NCBI GenBank assembly: GCA_913047695.1
Contig: CAJWUI010000006.1
Coordinates: 1 to 64,000 of the forward strand
DNA from: an uncultured Bacteroidota bacterium
GTDB taxonomy: Bacteria > Bacteroidota > Bacteroidia > Flavobacteriales > Flavobacteriaceae
DNA length: 64,000 bases
Direction of reading: 5' to 3'
A program made the position numbers and the translations under genes. Under the pieces are notes generated by a model. That model was given only the letters and a program-made list of their open reading frames with translations. It made no database searches and was not told where the DNA came from. This document shows positions 55,675 to 64,000 of the stretch, piece after piece (the stretch's first letter is position 1; every line of letters begins with the position of its first letter).

Positions 55675-56988
55675 TTATTCTTTAGGAATTCTACTTAACA
55701 TCACCGCACCGAGCATAAAAAAAACTATAAAGAATAAAATTCCATTTCGCATGCTTCCTGATATTTGATCAACAAGTCCAAAACATAACATTCCGATGAC
55801 GATTCCAATTTTTTCTGTTACATCGTAAAAACTAAAAAATGAAGTTGTATCTAACGTTTTTGGCAATAATTTTGAATAAGTGGATCTAGATAATGATTGT
55901 AGTCCACCCATTACCAAACCTACTAATCCTGCGATGGAATAAAATTGTGATGGCGTTCTTACATAATAAGCCATAATACACAATATAATCCAAATAATGT
56001 TTATAGAAATTAACACCCTTATATTTCCAAACTTTTCAGAAAATCTAGCAGTTAAAATTGCTCCAAAAATTGCAACAATTTGAATTAATAAAATACTTAC
56101 AATTAAACCTAACGTTTTTTGATTTGAATCTGTCCATGCGATCTCTTCTTCGCCAAAATAAGCAGCCACCAATAAGACCGTCTGTAGAGCCATACTATAC
56201 AGAAAAAAAGCAGGTAAAAATCGCCTTAACCTTGAAAGATTTTTTAGTTGAAAAAAAACAGATTTAAGTTTTCTGTAACCATTTAATAATATGTCCTTAG
56301 TTATTTTTGACTTATGATTACTCCTCGGCAAATAATAAAACGAATATTGACTAAATAAAGCCCACCAAATTCCTACAGAAACAAAAGAAAATTTCATCGC
56401 CTGGAGTGAGGTATCTGTTTTGTTACCCTCAATTCCAAATAAATTAGGTTGCATTATCATAGCTAAATTTGCAAGTAGCAAAATAACACTTCCTACATAA
56501 CCGTAGGAAAATCCTCTGGCACTAGCTCTATCCTGCTGCTCGGGATATGCTATATCAGGTAGGTAGGAATTATAAAAAACTAAGCTAGACCACAAACCAA
56601 TCATCGCCAAAAAATAAAAAATTAAACCTAAATAAATTGTTTCTAGTTCAAACCAATATAATCCGATACAAGATGAGGACCCTAGGTAGACAAAAATTTT
56701 CATGAATTTTTTTTTATTCCCTATATAATCAGCAATACCAGATAAAATTGGTGAGAAAGATGCTATGATTAAAAAAGCAATAGCAGTCAAAAAACTTATA
56801 ACTGCTGTATTTTTTATTTGATATCCTAAAATATTTATTGTGTTTATATCAGAAAAAATTACACCAAAATAGATTGGAAATATAGCCGAGGATATTACAA
56901 GAGAATAAACTGAATTAGCCCAATCATAAAATGCCCAAGCATTAATAAGTTTCTTACTCCCCTTTTTTAAAGGAGTTTTTATACTCAT
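55675..56988 (-). CDS. MFS transporter of the UMF1 (Atg22-like) family
   Basis: A 437-residue inner-membrane protein with 12 predicted membrane segments. The N-terminus INAWAFYDWANSVYSLVISSAIFPIYF is the signature of UMF1-type major facilitators (AWxxYDWANS), and the loop GIADYIGNKKKFM follows. The C-terminal half includes GGLQSLSRSTYSKLLPK. The family exports amino acids from yeast vacuoles; bacterial substrates are unknown. A TTG at 57009 would add seven residues; ATG at 56988 is preferred. It is a single-gene unit, divergent from the msrB pair. Confidence 0.85.
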   Translation of the reverse strand: MSIKTPLKKGSKKLINAWAFYDWANSVYSLVISSAIFPIYFGVIFSDINTINILGYQIKNTAVISFLTAIAFLIIASFSPILSGIADYIGNKKKFMKIFVYLGSSSCIGLYWFELETIYLGLIFYFLAMIGLWSSLVFYNSYLPDIAYPEQQDRASARGFSYGYVGSVILLLANLAMIMQPNLFGIEGNKTDTSLQAMKFSFVSVGIWWALFSQYSFYYLPRSNHKSKITKDILLNGYRKLKSVFFQLKNLSRLRRFLPAFFLYSMALQTVLLVAAYFGEEEIAWTDSNQKTLGLIVSILLIQIVAIFGAILTARFSEKFGNIRVLISINIIWIILCIMAYYVRTPSQFYSIAGLVGLVMGGLQSLSRSTYSKLLPKTLDTTSFFSFYDVTEKIGIVIGMLCFGLVDQISGSMRNGILFFIVFFMLGAVMLSRIPKE

Positions 56989-57090
56989 CTTTTGATTTTT
57001 TTTTACCAAAATAACAAAATACTGTCATACTGAATTGATTAAAATAAAGTTTAATTTCAAATTCTGAATTTTAACTAAAAAAAGATTCAT

Positions 57091-57098
57091 TATTTTTG
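57091..57098 (+). promoter_or_regulatory. Probable -7 box of the msrB pair
   Basis: TATTTTTG fits TAnnTTTG and ends 13 nt before the first msrB ATG, implying an almost leaderless transcript. No TTG lies 19 nt upstream. Confidence 0.45.
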
Positions 57099-57111
57099 AG
57101 CAAAAATTATT

Positions 57112-57594
57112 ATGAGATTAATCCCTATTTTATTTGTCTTAATACATCTTATATCATGTAATGTTAAATCTCAAAACAATAAAAAACATGAAAAAAAATA
57201 CGATGTCACCAAAACTGAGGACGAATGGAAATCAGAGTTATCAAAAATGTCATATTATGTTTTAAGAGAAGCAGGTACTGAGAGAGCATTTACTGGTATT
57301 TTAAATTACAACAAAAAAAAAGGCGTATATGTTTGTGCGGGATGCAAAGCACCATTGTATAATTCCAAACATAAATACGAATCAGGTTCGGGTTGGCCCT
57401 CTTTTGATAAAGGAATTGAAGAAAATTTAGAATACGATGTAGATTATAAAATTGGTTATCCACGATCAGAATTGAAATGTAATAAATGTGGAGGACACCT
57501 GGGGCACATGTTTAATGATGGTCCAAAAAATACTACTGGACAGAGACACTGCATAAATTCTGCTGCATTAATTTTTATTCCTGCAAATGAGTAG
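57112..57594 (+). CDS. msrB: Peptide-methionine (R)-S-oxide reductase, lipoprotein form
   Basis: A 160-residue MsrB. The N-terminus RLIPILFVLIHLISC is a lipoprotein signal with a lipobox ending LISC (Cys16), so the enzyme is exported and lipid-anchored. The zinc site is CAGCKAPLY (about residues 75-83) and CNKCGGHLGHMFNDG; the catalytic Cys is in GQRHCINSAAL (about residue 147). It reduces methionine-R-sulfoxide in proteins of the cell envelope. The reductant for the exported form is not seen in this window. Its last 8 bp overlap the next msrB gene. Confidence 0.93.
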   Translation: MRLIPILFVLIHLISCNVKSQNNKKHEKKYDVTKTEDEWKSELSKMSYYVLREAGTERAFTGILNYNKKKGVYVCAGCKAPLYNSKHKYESGSGWPSFDKGIEENLEYDVDYKIGYPRSELKCNKCGGHLGHMFNDGPKNTTGQRHCINSAALIFIPANE

Positions 57595-58000
57595 ACAAAA
57601 AAAATTTCCTATTTCAAAATCTGAGGCAGATTGGAGAGAAGAGTTAATGCCAGATGAATTTCATATTTTGAGGAAAAAGGGTACTGAACTTCCTTTTAGT
57701 GGTAAATACATCAACCATTTTGAAAAGGGAATATACAAATGTAAAGGTTGTAGTGCCCCATTGTATAAATCTGAAAATAAATTTGACAGTCACTGCGGTT
57801 GGCCAAGTTACGATATGGCTATACCTGGTGCTATAGAATATGTTGATGATTTAAGCCATGGTATGCAACGTATTGAAATAGTTTGCGCTCAATGTGGTGG
57901 GCACCAGGGACACGTATTTAATGATGGACCTACCTCTACTGGAAAGAGATATTGTGTAAATTCTGCTAGTATTTCGTTCTCTGAAGAAAATAAATTTTAA
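57587..58000 (+). CDS. msrB: Peptide-methionine (R)-S-oxide reductase, cytoplasmic form
   Basis: A 137-residue MsrB with no signal peptide. Zinc-binding cysteines are in CKGCSAPLYK (about residues 53-62) and CAQCGGHQGHVFNDG (about 102-116); the catalytic Cys is in GKRYCVNSASI (about residue 125). The start ATG at 57587 lies inside the last codons of the lipoprotein-type msrB, an 8-bp overlap, so they are coupled. The pair gives one enzyme for the envelope and one for the cytoplasm. It is followed by lpd after 53 nt. Confidence 0.93.
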   Translation: MSRQKKFPISKSEADWREELMPDEFHILRKKGTELPFSGKYINHFEKGIYKCKGCSAPLYKSENKFDSHCGWPSYDMAIPGAIEYVDDLSHGMQRIEIVCAQCGGHQGHVFNDGPTSTGKRYCVNSASISFSEENKF

Positions 58001-58053
58001 AAAAATTATTACTCATATTTAGTAAATTTATAAATGAATTTAAATAACATCTA

Positions 58054-59442
58054 ATGACTGAATACGACATCATAATTATAGGTAGCGGCCCTGGGGGATA
58101 CGTAACTGCAATTCGATCTTCACAACTAGGTTTTAAAACTGCAATAGTAGAAAAAGAAAGCCTCGGTGGTGTTTGCCTGAATTGGGGTTGTATTCCAACA
58201 AAAGCTTTATTGAAATCAGCTCAAGTTTTTAATTATTTAAAACACGCCAAAGATTATGGGCTTACAATTAAGGAATATGACAAAGACTTTAAATCAGTAA
58301 TTAATCGAAGTAGAGAAGTTGCTGCGGGAATGAGTAAAGGAGTTCAATTTTTAATGAAAAAAAATAAAATCGACATTATCAATGGGCATGGAAAAGTTCT
58401 CCCAGGAAAAAAAGTAAGTGTTTCTAACGGAAAAAAAACAAATGAATATGCAGCAAAGTATATTATTATTGCAACTGGTGCAAGGTCTAGAGAATTGCCT
58501 TCTATACCACAGAATGGTGAAAATATCATTGGTTATCGAAAAGCAATGACCTTAGAAAAACAACCAAAAAAACTTGTTGTTGTCGGTTCTGGAGCTATTG
58601 GTATTGAGTTTGCATACTTCTACAACACTATGGGTACAGAAGTCGTGATAGTAGAATACCTTGATCGAATTTTACCAGTCGAAGATGAAGAGGTATCAAA
58701 ACAACTAGAGCGCTCATTTAAAAAGAGCGGGATTAAAATTTTCACAAACACGGAAGTTAAAAAAGTTGAAACAAAAAATAAATCCGTTGACATAACAATT
58801 AAAACAAAAAGTAAAGAGGAAATACTTAGCGCTGATACTGTTCTTTCTGCTGTTGGCATCAAAACTAATATTGAAAATATAGGGCTTGAAGATGTTGGTA
58901 TTGCAACTGATAACGATAAAATTTTGGTAAATGATTTTTATCAAACAAACCTACCAGGTTATTACGCGATTGGTGATGTAACCAGGGGACAATCTTTAGC
59001 ACATGTTGCTTCTGCCGAGGGCATATTATGTGTTGAAAAAATTGCAGGGCATAACACGGAACCTTTGGATTATGGAAATATACCAGGGTGTACTTATTGC
59101 ACTCCAGAGGTAGCTTCTGTTGGGATGACTGAGGCCCAGGCTAAAGAAAAGGGATATGAAATAAAGGTTGGAAAATTTCCTTTTTCAGCTTCAGGTAAAG
59201 CTCAAGCAGGGGGAAATCCAGACGGATTTGTCAAAGTAATATTTGATGCAAAATATGGAGAATGGCTTGGTTGTCATATGATTGGCTCCGGAGTTACAGA
59301 TATGATTGCTGAGGCAGTGATTGGAAGAAAACTAGAAACAACTGGGCAAGAAGTATTAAAAACTGTCCATCCACACCCCACTATGAGTGAAGCTGTTATG
59401 GAAGCTGTTGCAGATGCATACAATGAAGTAATTCACATATAA
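58054..59442 (+). CDS. lpd: Dihydrolipoyl dehydrogenase
   Basis: A 462-residue FAD enzyme (E3) that reoxidises lipoyl groups of 2-oxo acid dehydrogenases and of the glycine cleavage system. FAD-binding IIIGSGPGGYVTAIRSSQLG (about residues 6-25), redox disulfide GVCLNWGCIPTKALL (Cys40 and Cys45), NAD-binding VVVGSGAIGIEFAYFYNTMG (about 174-193), FAD site YYAIGDVTRG (about 304-313), and the catalytic His-Glu in HPHPTMSEAVMEA are intact. It serves gcvT, which is elsewhere in the window. It stands 53 nt behind the msrB pair. Confidence 0.96.
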   Translation: MTEYDIIIIGSGPGGYVTAIRSSQLGFKTAIVEKESLGGVCLNWGCIPTKALLKSAQVFNYLKHAKDYGLTIKEYDKDFKSVINRSREVAAGMSKGVQFLMKKNKIDIINGHGKVLPGKKVSVSNGKKTNEYAAKYIIIATGARSRELPSIPQNGENIIGYRKAMTLEKQPKKLVVVGSGAIGIEFAYFYNTMGTEVVIVEYLDRILPVEDEEVSKQLERSFKKSGIKIFTNTEVKKVETKNKSVDITIKTKSKEEILSADTVLSAVGIKTNIENIGLEDVGIATDNDKILVNDFYQTNLPGYYAIGDVTRGQSLAHVASAEGILCVEKIAGHNTEPLDYGNIPGCTYCTPEVASVGMTEAQAKEKGYEIKVGKFPFSASGKAQAGGNPDGFVKVIFDAKYGEWLGCHMIGSGVTDMIAEAVIGRKLETTGQEVLKTVHPHPTMSEAVMEAVADAYNEVIHI

Positions 59443-59532
59443 ATTTAACATCTTATTTAAACTAAAATTTTATTATAGCTTTATAATAATTATTATGTTA
59501 TTTAGGATATTATTTTCATTGAATATTAATCT

Positions 59533-60108
59533 ATGAGACTGATTATATGCATTTTATGTTTTTCATGTTTAAATTTAAAATTTGCTTTTACTCAAGTTAA
59601 ATATGAAAAAGAATACCGTATTAATAAGAGTAAGATCCCTGAAAATATGAAATCATATCTTAACACAATTACTTTTAAGAATAAAATAAAATGGTACAAA
59701 GATGAAGCGCTTAACAAATATACTTATGAAGCAAAAACTTCTCACAACAATTTAAATTTTAGCATCGAATTTGATTCATTAGGAATCATTGAAGATGTAG
59801 AATTTGAAATTCAATGGAAAAATATTCCTGAGCTTGCAAAAAAAAATATAGATATTTATCTAGATAGCATTTATCAGAAAAAGAAAATTATCAAAGTACA
59901 GATTCAATACACTGGAAAACCTGAAAATTTAATTGATGTAATAAAAGATGTTGAATTAAAAAATAGATTAACCAGAAAGTATGAAATTGTTCTTAAAGGA
60001 AAAGAAAATAAAAAATTTCAAATGATGGAATATTTATTTTCAAATGAAGGAAAATTTGAAGATAAAGCAATTATCATAATGAAAAATACTGATAATCTTG
60101 AATACTAA
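59533..60108 (+). CDS. Exported protein of unknown function, upstream of DUF2490 gene
   Basis: A 191-residue protein with an N-terminal hydrophobic signal (MRLIICILCFSCLNLKFAFTQ). The mature part is Lys-rich with alternating strands: NLNFSIEFDSLGIIEDVEFEIQW, IIKVQIQYTGKPENLIDVI. This pattern resembles PepSY-like domains, but that is only a suggestion. No family is recognised. It overlaps the DUF2490 gene by 11 bp, so both proteins are probably made together and may act together at the outer membrane. Confidence 0.68.
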   Translation: MRLIICILCFSCLNLKFAFTQVKYEKEYRINKSKIPENMKSYLNTITFKNKIKWYKDEALNKYTYEAKTSHNNLNFSIEFDSLGIIEDVEFEIQWKNIPELAKKNIDIYLDSIYQKKKIIKVQIQYTGKPENLIDVIKDVELKNRLTRKYEIVLKGKENKKFQMMEYLFSNEGKFEDKAIIIMKNTDNLEY

Positions 60109-60784
60109 CCTTAGACTAGGGATTTCAACTCTATTCCTTTTATTCGGTAACTTAATCTTATCACAAAACAAAACTTTTGGTGGCTTACCTCAGTTAAATA
60201 TTAATAAGATTTTATCAGAAAAATGGAGAATAAACCTAAAAATTGAATCCCGAAATATATTTTATAAATCTATAAGGGAGTTTGAAAATTCTTACAAAAT
60301 TCAGCATCTTAATACTGATTACAGTATCATTATTTCGAAAAGAATAGGTCTAAGTAGTTCATTAGCAGGAGGGTTATTATTTCGTTCAAGTGATAAATAT
60401 TTTAAAAATAGATATATTCAGCAGTTAACATTAGTTAATCAATATGCTTTTTTTAGAATCGCTCAACGTTTTTTAGTTGATCAAACAATAAATGTAAATT
60501 CACCTATTGAGATAAGATTTAGATACAGGATGACATTTGAATTACCTTTAAATGGAAGATCAATTGATAATAAAGAATGGTATTTAAAACTCAATAATGA
60601 ATTTCTTAATTGTTATGAAAATAAAAAATATAACCTAGAGTTTCGTTCCTCACCTCTTTTAGGATTTAAATTTTCAGATCAAAACAAATTAGAATTTGGT
60701 TTAGACTTTAGAAATGAACTAGTACTCTATAAAATATCAAAACACCAATTTTGGCTAAGCTTAAATTGGTTTATTATTTTGTGA
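60098..60784 (+). CDS. DUF2490-family outer-membrane protein
   Basis: A 228-residue protein with a signal peptide (MNTNLRLGISTLFLLFGNLILSQ) and a beta-strand-rich body. The alternating pattern (IQHLNTDYSIIISKRIGLSSSLAGGLLFR, then LRFRYRMTFELPL, WYLKLNNEFLN, LEFGLDFRNELVL) fits the DUF2490 family, which is predicted to form a small outer-membrane barrel of unknown function. The start is TTG at 60098, inside the previous gene. No catalytic motif is seen. It converges on aroQ after 18 nt. Confidence 0.72.
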   Translation: MNTNLRLGISTLFLLFGNLILSQNKTFGGLPQLNINKILSEKWRINLKIESRNIFYKSIREFENSYKIQHLNTDYSIIISKRIGLSSSLAGGLLFRSSDKYFKNRYIQQLTLVNQYAFFRIAQRFLVDQTINVNSPIEIRFRYRMTFELPLNGRSIDNKEWYLKLNNEFLNCYENKKYNLEFRSSPLLGFKFSDQNKLEFGLDFRNELVLYKISKHQFWLSLNWFIIL

Positions 60785-60802
60785 ATTTAACGTTTTCGTT
60801 AT

Positions 60803-61219
60803 TTAATTGAAGATACTTTCAATAGCCATTCGATATGAATCCAACCCAAAACCAACAATTAAACCCTTTGCGACTGGAGTGATGTAAGAAACATGTCTAA
60901 AATTATCTCTTGCGAAGGTGTTTGTTATGTGAATTTCAATAACTGATGAATCAATACTCTTAATAGCATCTCCCATAGCTACGGACGTATGGGTATAGCC
61001 ACCTGCATTAAGTAATATTAAGTCAGAAGTAAATCCAACTTCTTGTAAACGATTTATTAATTCACCTTCAACATTAGATTGAAAATAATCAAACTCAATA
61101 TTTGAATATCTTTTTTTTAAATTCAAATAATATTCATCAAATGTTTGATTACCATATAAGCCAGGCTCTCGAGTTCCTAAAAGATTTAGGTTTGGACCAT
61201 TAATTATGCTGATTTTCAT
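60803..61219 (-). CDS. aroQ: 3-Dehydroquinate dehydratase, type II
   Basis: A 138-residue shikimate-pathway enzyme. MKISIINGPNLNLLGTREPG holds the catalytic Tyr just after in GLYG (about residue 22), QSNVEGELINRLQE, LNAGGYTHTSVAMGD (about 70-84), and EIHITNTFARDNFRHVSY (about 95-112) complete the family set. The open frame runs 11 codons further upstream, but ATG at 61219 is the family start. It is divergent from xerD, an arrangement common in Flavobacteriia. Confidence 0.95.
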   Translation of the reverse strand: MKISIINGPNLNLLGTREPGLYGNQTFDEYYLNLKKRYSNIEFDYFQSNVEGELINRLQEVGFTSDLILLNAGGYTHTSVAMGDAIKSIDSSVIEIHITNTFARDNFRHVSYITPVAKGLIVGFGLDSYRMAIESIFN

Positions 61220-61276
61220 TTTTATTATTTTAGTAAATGTATATAAATTCAAAAAATTGACACAAAAATTAAAATT

Positions 61277-62212
61277 ATGAACTGGCAGAAAGCTCTAAGT
61301 GATTTTAGAATGTATCTTAGAATAGAAAGAGGTCTTTCTAATAATTCGATAGAAAACTATTGCTATGATGTTCAATCTTTTGAAAATTTTCTTATTTCAC
61401 AAAAGATAGATGAAACACCAATAAATTGTGATCAAAAAACGGTTAAAAAATATATATATGAGACATCTAAGACTTTGAGTGGTCATACTCAAGCCAGAAG
61501 GATTTCTGGGCTAAGAATTTTTTTTGACTATTTAATTTCTGAAAAGTTTCGATTTACAAATCCCACTGACCTTATAGAAACTCCGAAATTAGGAAATAAA
61601 TTACCCGATGTTTTATCAGTTAAAGAAATTGAATTAATGATAGATAACCTCGATTTAGTTCATCCCCAAGGACACCGAAATCGAGCTATTGTGGAAACAC
61701 TTTATGGTAGCGGATTAAGAGTATCAGAAATAATTAATTTAGATTTATCAAATTTATTTTTCAAAGAATCAATTATACAAGTTTCTGGAAAAGGAAACAA
61801 ACAGAGATTGGTTCCTATGGGTCAAGTTTCAAAAAAATATTTGAAAATTTACATAAATGAAATTAGGAGATTTCAAAAAATAGATAGTCAGTGCCAAGAC
61901 CTATTATTTTTAAATCGAAACGGTCGTGGATTAACAAGACAAATGATTTTTACAATAATTCGATCTTTGGCCTCAAAAGCAAGATTAAAGAAAAAAATTA
62001 GTCCTCACACTTTCAGACATTCATTCGCGACACATCTTTTAGAAAATGGTGCTGATCTAAGAACTATTCAGGTTTTGCTTGGACATGAGAGCATTACAAC
62101 AACTGAGATATATACACATTTAGATACACATCATCTAAAACAAATTATTAAAAAATTTCACCCAAGAAGTGAAAATCAATCTTCTATCACAAGACGAAAA
62201 CCCTCTCCATGA
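61277..62212 (+). CDS. xerD: Site-specific tyrosine recombinase XerD-like
   Basis: A 311-residue recombinase of the XerC/D type for resolving chromosome dimers. N-terminal SAM-like core-binding domain (ALSDFRMYLRIERGLSNNSIENYCYDV) and C-terminal catalytic domain with Arg in YGSGLRVSEI (about residue 147), Lys in SGKGNKQRLVPMG (about 172-184), HTFRHSFATHLLENGADL (about 243-260), HESITTTEIYTHLD with the nucleophile Tyr near residue 277. It is a core gene and not a sign of a mobile element. Its 3' end overlaps the convergent response regulator by 37 bp. Confidence 0.92.
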   Translation: MNWQKALSDFRMYLRIERGLSNNSIENYCYDVQSFENFLISQKIDETPINCDQKTVKKYIYETSKTLSGHTQARRISGLRIFFDYLISEKFRFTNPTDLIETPKLGNKLPDVLSVKEIELMIDNLDLVHPQGHRNRAIVETLYGSGLRVSEIINLDLSNLFFKESIIQVSGKGNKQRLVPMGQVSKKYLKIYINEIRRFQKIDSQCQDLLFLNRNGRGLTRQMIFTIIRSLASKARLKKKISPHTFRHSFATHLLENGADLRTIQVLLGHESITTTEIYTHLDTHHLKQIIKKFHPRSENQSSITRRKPSP

Positions 62213-62880
62213 ATATTTAAAATCTGAACTTTTTTGTCTTTAATAAGATACTTTCGAAGCTTTGCAATATATACATCCATGCTTCTGGAAGTGAAATAAT
62301 TATCGTCACGCCAAATTATATTCAGTGCTGTTTCACGAGGAAGTAAGTCGTTTATATGAATTACAAGTAGACGTAAAAGTTGATTTTCTTTTGGTGAAAG
62401 TTTAATCTCTGATCCATTCCTATAAGTCAAAATACGCAATTTTGAATTCAGTTTGAAATTACTGAAGGTAAATTCGAAAATATCATTATCAGGTACCAAA
62501 ATTCTTTTCTTCCGATTAAGAGTAGCTTTAATTTTTGCCAGAAGAACCTCTGAATCAAAAGGTTTTGTCATATAGTCATCTGCACCTATCTTGAAACCCT
62601 TCAAAACGTCCTCTTTTAAATGTTTAGCAGTAAGAAAAAAAATTGGTACTTCATCATTTTTCTCTCTTATTTCTTTAGCTAAAGTAAAGCCGTCTTTATA
62701 AGGCATCATTATATCTAAAATACACAAATCAAAATATGATTTATTAAACTTCTCAAAGCCTTCGATACCATTCTTAGCAAGAACAATATCATAATCATTA
62801 AGAGTAAGATATTCTTTTAGAATTTTACCAAAGTTAGGATCATCTTCAACGATTAAGATTCTCTTATTTGAATTATTCAT
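62176..62880 (-). CDS. OmpR/PhoB-type response regulator
   Basis: A 234-residue DNA-binding regulator. The receiver domain begins KRILIVEDDPNFG (acidic pair near residues 10-11), the phospho-acceptor Asp is in LCILDIMMPYKDG (about residue 53), the conserved Lys is in ADDYMTKPFDSE (about 104), and a winged-helix domain fills residues of about 132-232 (SPKENQLLRLLV, RSMDVYIAKLRKYL). The open frame extends six codons to a GTG at 62898, but ATG at 62880 fits the family. It lies 24 nt after a kinase gene and overlaps xerD by 37 bp at its end. It resembles RprY of Bacteroides in its layout, but this is not proven. Confidence 0.88.
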   Translation of the reverse strand: MNNSNKRILIVEDDPNFGKILKEYLTLNDYDIVLAKNGIEGFEKFNKSYFDLCILDIMMPYKDGFTLAKEIREKNDEVPIFFLTAKHLKEDVLKGFKIGADDYMTKPFDSEVLLAKIKATLNRKKRILVPDNDIFEFTFSNFKLNSKLRILTYRNGSEIKLSPKENQLLRLLVIHINDLLPRETALNIIWRDDNYFTSRSMDVYIAKLRKYLIKDKKVQILNIHGEGFRLVIED

Positions 62881-62904
62881 TACTATTTTTTTTTTCACAT
62901 TTAA

Positions 62905-64000
62905 TTAATAATTACTAGGAAGAAAAATGGTAAATGTAGTTCCAATACCGTTTTTACTGTTTAAATAAATTTTACCCTTATGTAGGTCGATAATTTTTTT
63001 TACATAAGCTAAACCTAAACCGTGTCCCTTGACATTATGAACATTTCCTGATTCTGCTCTATAGAATTTATCAAATACTTTTCGCTGAATAGTAGGGCTC
63101 ATACCAATACCATTGTCTTTTATTTTTAAAACAAAATTTTCATCTTGATTGTAAGTTAATATGCTGACTTGAGGTTCTTTTTTACAATATTTTATGGAAT
63201 TGTCAAGTAAATTAACGATTATATTTATGAGGTGGTTTTTATTTCCAATAACAACAATTTTTTTTGCTTTAAAATTTGTTACTAATTTACCTGAATTATC
63301 ATTTAAAATTAGTTGTATATGGCCAACTGCCTCTTTTATTATCTTATGGATATCAATTTTAGTTTTTTGAAATGGCTCATTGCTCCTATCTAATTGTGAT
63401 ATACGTAATACATTTTCTACTTGTGATAACATTCTAGTATTTTCTTCTCGTATAGTTTTTACGTATTTAAGAATCTTTTGGGGTGTTTTAGATACTTTTG
63501 GATTTGATATAGCATCTAATGCTAGATTAATTGTAGCTATTGGTGTTTTAAATTCATGAGACATGTTATTTATAAAATCTGTTTTTATTTCAGATATTTT
63601 CTTTTGACGAATAATTTGGTATAGTGCACTTGAAGACACTAAAACTATAAAAAGAGTAAGAAATAAAGTAAGTCCGCCTACACTAACTATAGAAGAAAAA
63701 ACATATTTATCTTTTTCTGGAAAAGATACTATCAACTCATATTTTCGTAAACTTTTTTCATCCTGAAAAATTGGTATCGAATATTTATAACCTTTCTGTA
63801 TTTCAATGTAATTATTAGACATAATCTTAGTCGCTAATCCATTATCATATATACCAAATTCATAATTTGTGACTATCATTTTAGCGTCAAATTCTTTTTT
63901 CAGTACATAATCTAGCTCTTGAACATTAAGTCTTTTATGTATAGGTGTATTCGCAGTATAATCTTTAAATGTTGATCTGATTCTCTGATTTGCGATATTC
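62905..64000 (-). CDS. Sensor histidine kinase, C-terminal part (cut by window edge)
   Basis: The frame stays open from the right window edge, so the start is outside; an internal Met at 63879 is not the true start. The visible part has a short extracytoplasmic segment (ANQRIRSTFKDYTANTPIH onward), a membrane segment (SSIVSVGGLTLFLTLFIVLVSSS), and a cytoplasmic kinase: H-box MSHEFKTPIATI, N-box NLLDNSIKYC, F/G region VKGHGLGLAYVKKI and NGIGTTFTIFLP. It phosphorylates itself on His and passes the phosphate to the next gene's regulator. The signal is unknown because the sensor part is incomplete. Confidence 0.88.
   Translation of the reverse strand, partial: NIANQRIRSTFKDYTANTPIHKRLNVQELDYVLKKEFDAKMIVTNYEFGIYDNGLATKIMSNNYIEIQKGYKYSIPIFQDEKSLRKYELIVSFPEKDKYVFSSIVSVGGLTLFLTLFIVLVSSSALYQIIRQKKISEIKTDFINNMSHEFKTPIATINLALDAISNPKVSKTPQKILKYVKTIREENTRMLSQVENVLRISQLDRSNEPFQKTKIDIHKIIKEAVGHIQLILNDNSGKLVTNFKAKKIVVIGNKNHLINIIVNLLDNSIKYCKKEPQVSILTYNQDENFVLKIKDNGIGMSPTIQRKVFDKFYRAESGNVHNVKGHGLGLAYVKKIIDLHKGKIYLNSKNGIGTTFTIFLPSNY

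Noticed and set aside
60788-60801. Hairpin TAACG-TTTT-CGTTA between DUF2490 and aroQ genes
   Set aside because: Only a 5-bp stem with a weak T-tail; could contribute to termination but is not strong enough to list.
61277-62212. Tyrosine recombinase as a mark of an integrated element
   Set aside because: It has XerD layout, sits in the conserved aroQ/xerD context, and no att repeats or phage genes are near.
62905-63879. Sensor kinase complete within the window from Met at 63879
   Set aside because: The frame is open to the window edge without a stop, so this Met is internal.

Overview
ORGANISM. The window is AT-rich, densely packed bacterial chromosome that points to a marine-type member of the Flavobacteriia (Bacteroidota). 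Evidence: Bacteroidota promoter boxes (TAnnTTTG, once with a TTG 19 nt upstream, before rpsA), many short secreted proteins ending their signal peptide in 'NAQ' or 'SQ', DUF5916, DUF3822, DUF6702 and DUF2490 family proteins, a DnaX without the zinc-binding cysteines, PgpH-type 7TM-HD protein, a fused ThrA, and conserved neighbourhoods such as gyrA-TPR, aroQ/xerD, lon-cmk and DUF3822-rsmD. Genes often touch or overlap, which suggests a compact genome. Both window ends cut genes: a D-threonine-aldolase-like enzyme at the left and a sensor kinase at the right. No phage, insertion sequence, CRISPR array or toxin/defence locus was found. LAYOUT. (1) 1-19 kb is a nutrient-uptake and secreted-hydrolase region: a D-amino-acid-type operon (GntP permease, RidA, DTA-like enzyme), two DUF5916/CBM9-like surface proteins, a 997-residue Asp-box (BNR) propeller protein, DUF819 and YfcC carriers, an ArgE-like M20 deacylase directly behind YfcC, a secreted M28 peptidase with a DUF6702 protein, a Tat-exported TIM-barrel isomerase-like protein, and two members of an unrecognised small secreted family, one near each end of the region. 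(2) 19-28.8 kb holds tRNA-Ser(GCU), a PgpH-like HD phosphohydrolase, an NlpC/P60 hydrolase, a TPR protein, gyrA and clpC. (3) 28.8-36.3 kb holds thrA-thrB-thrC-gcvT-SDR on the plus strand, then yebC. (4) 36.3-43 kb holds an acyltransferase, a RecD-like helicase, the DUF3822-rsmD cluster, RNase P RNA, dnaX and miaE. (5) 43-49.8 kb is one minus-strand run pyrR-pyrB-hypothetical-rnz-pdxH-sixA-ppk1-ppx with gaps of 26 nt or less. (6) 49.9-57 kb holds rpsA with a long repeat-coded basic N-terminus and a foldable leader, then cmk, lon and an MFS transporter. (7) 57-64 kb holds tandem msrB genes, lpd, a secreted protein with a DUF2490 protein, aroQ, xerD and a two-component system. HOW IT WORKS TOGETHER. 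The left third looks like scavenging of peptides and (D- or N-acyl-) amino acids by secreted hydrolases, permeases and deaminases; this is inferred from families and order. The rest is core metabolism and information processing. The most notable points are the rpsA leader with two mutually exclusive pairings and its 60-bp tandem repeats, a shortened RNase P RNA whose 3' end overlaps the rsmD stop, three successive TTG starts in one nonamer context, and the two-copy secreted family.
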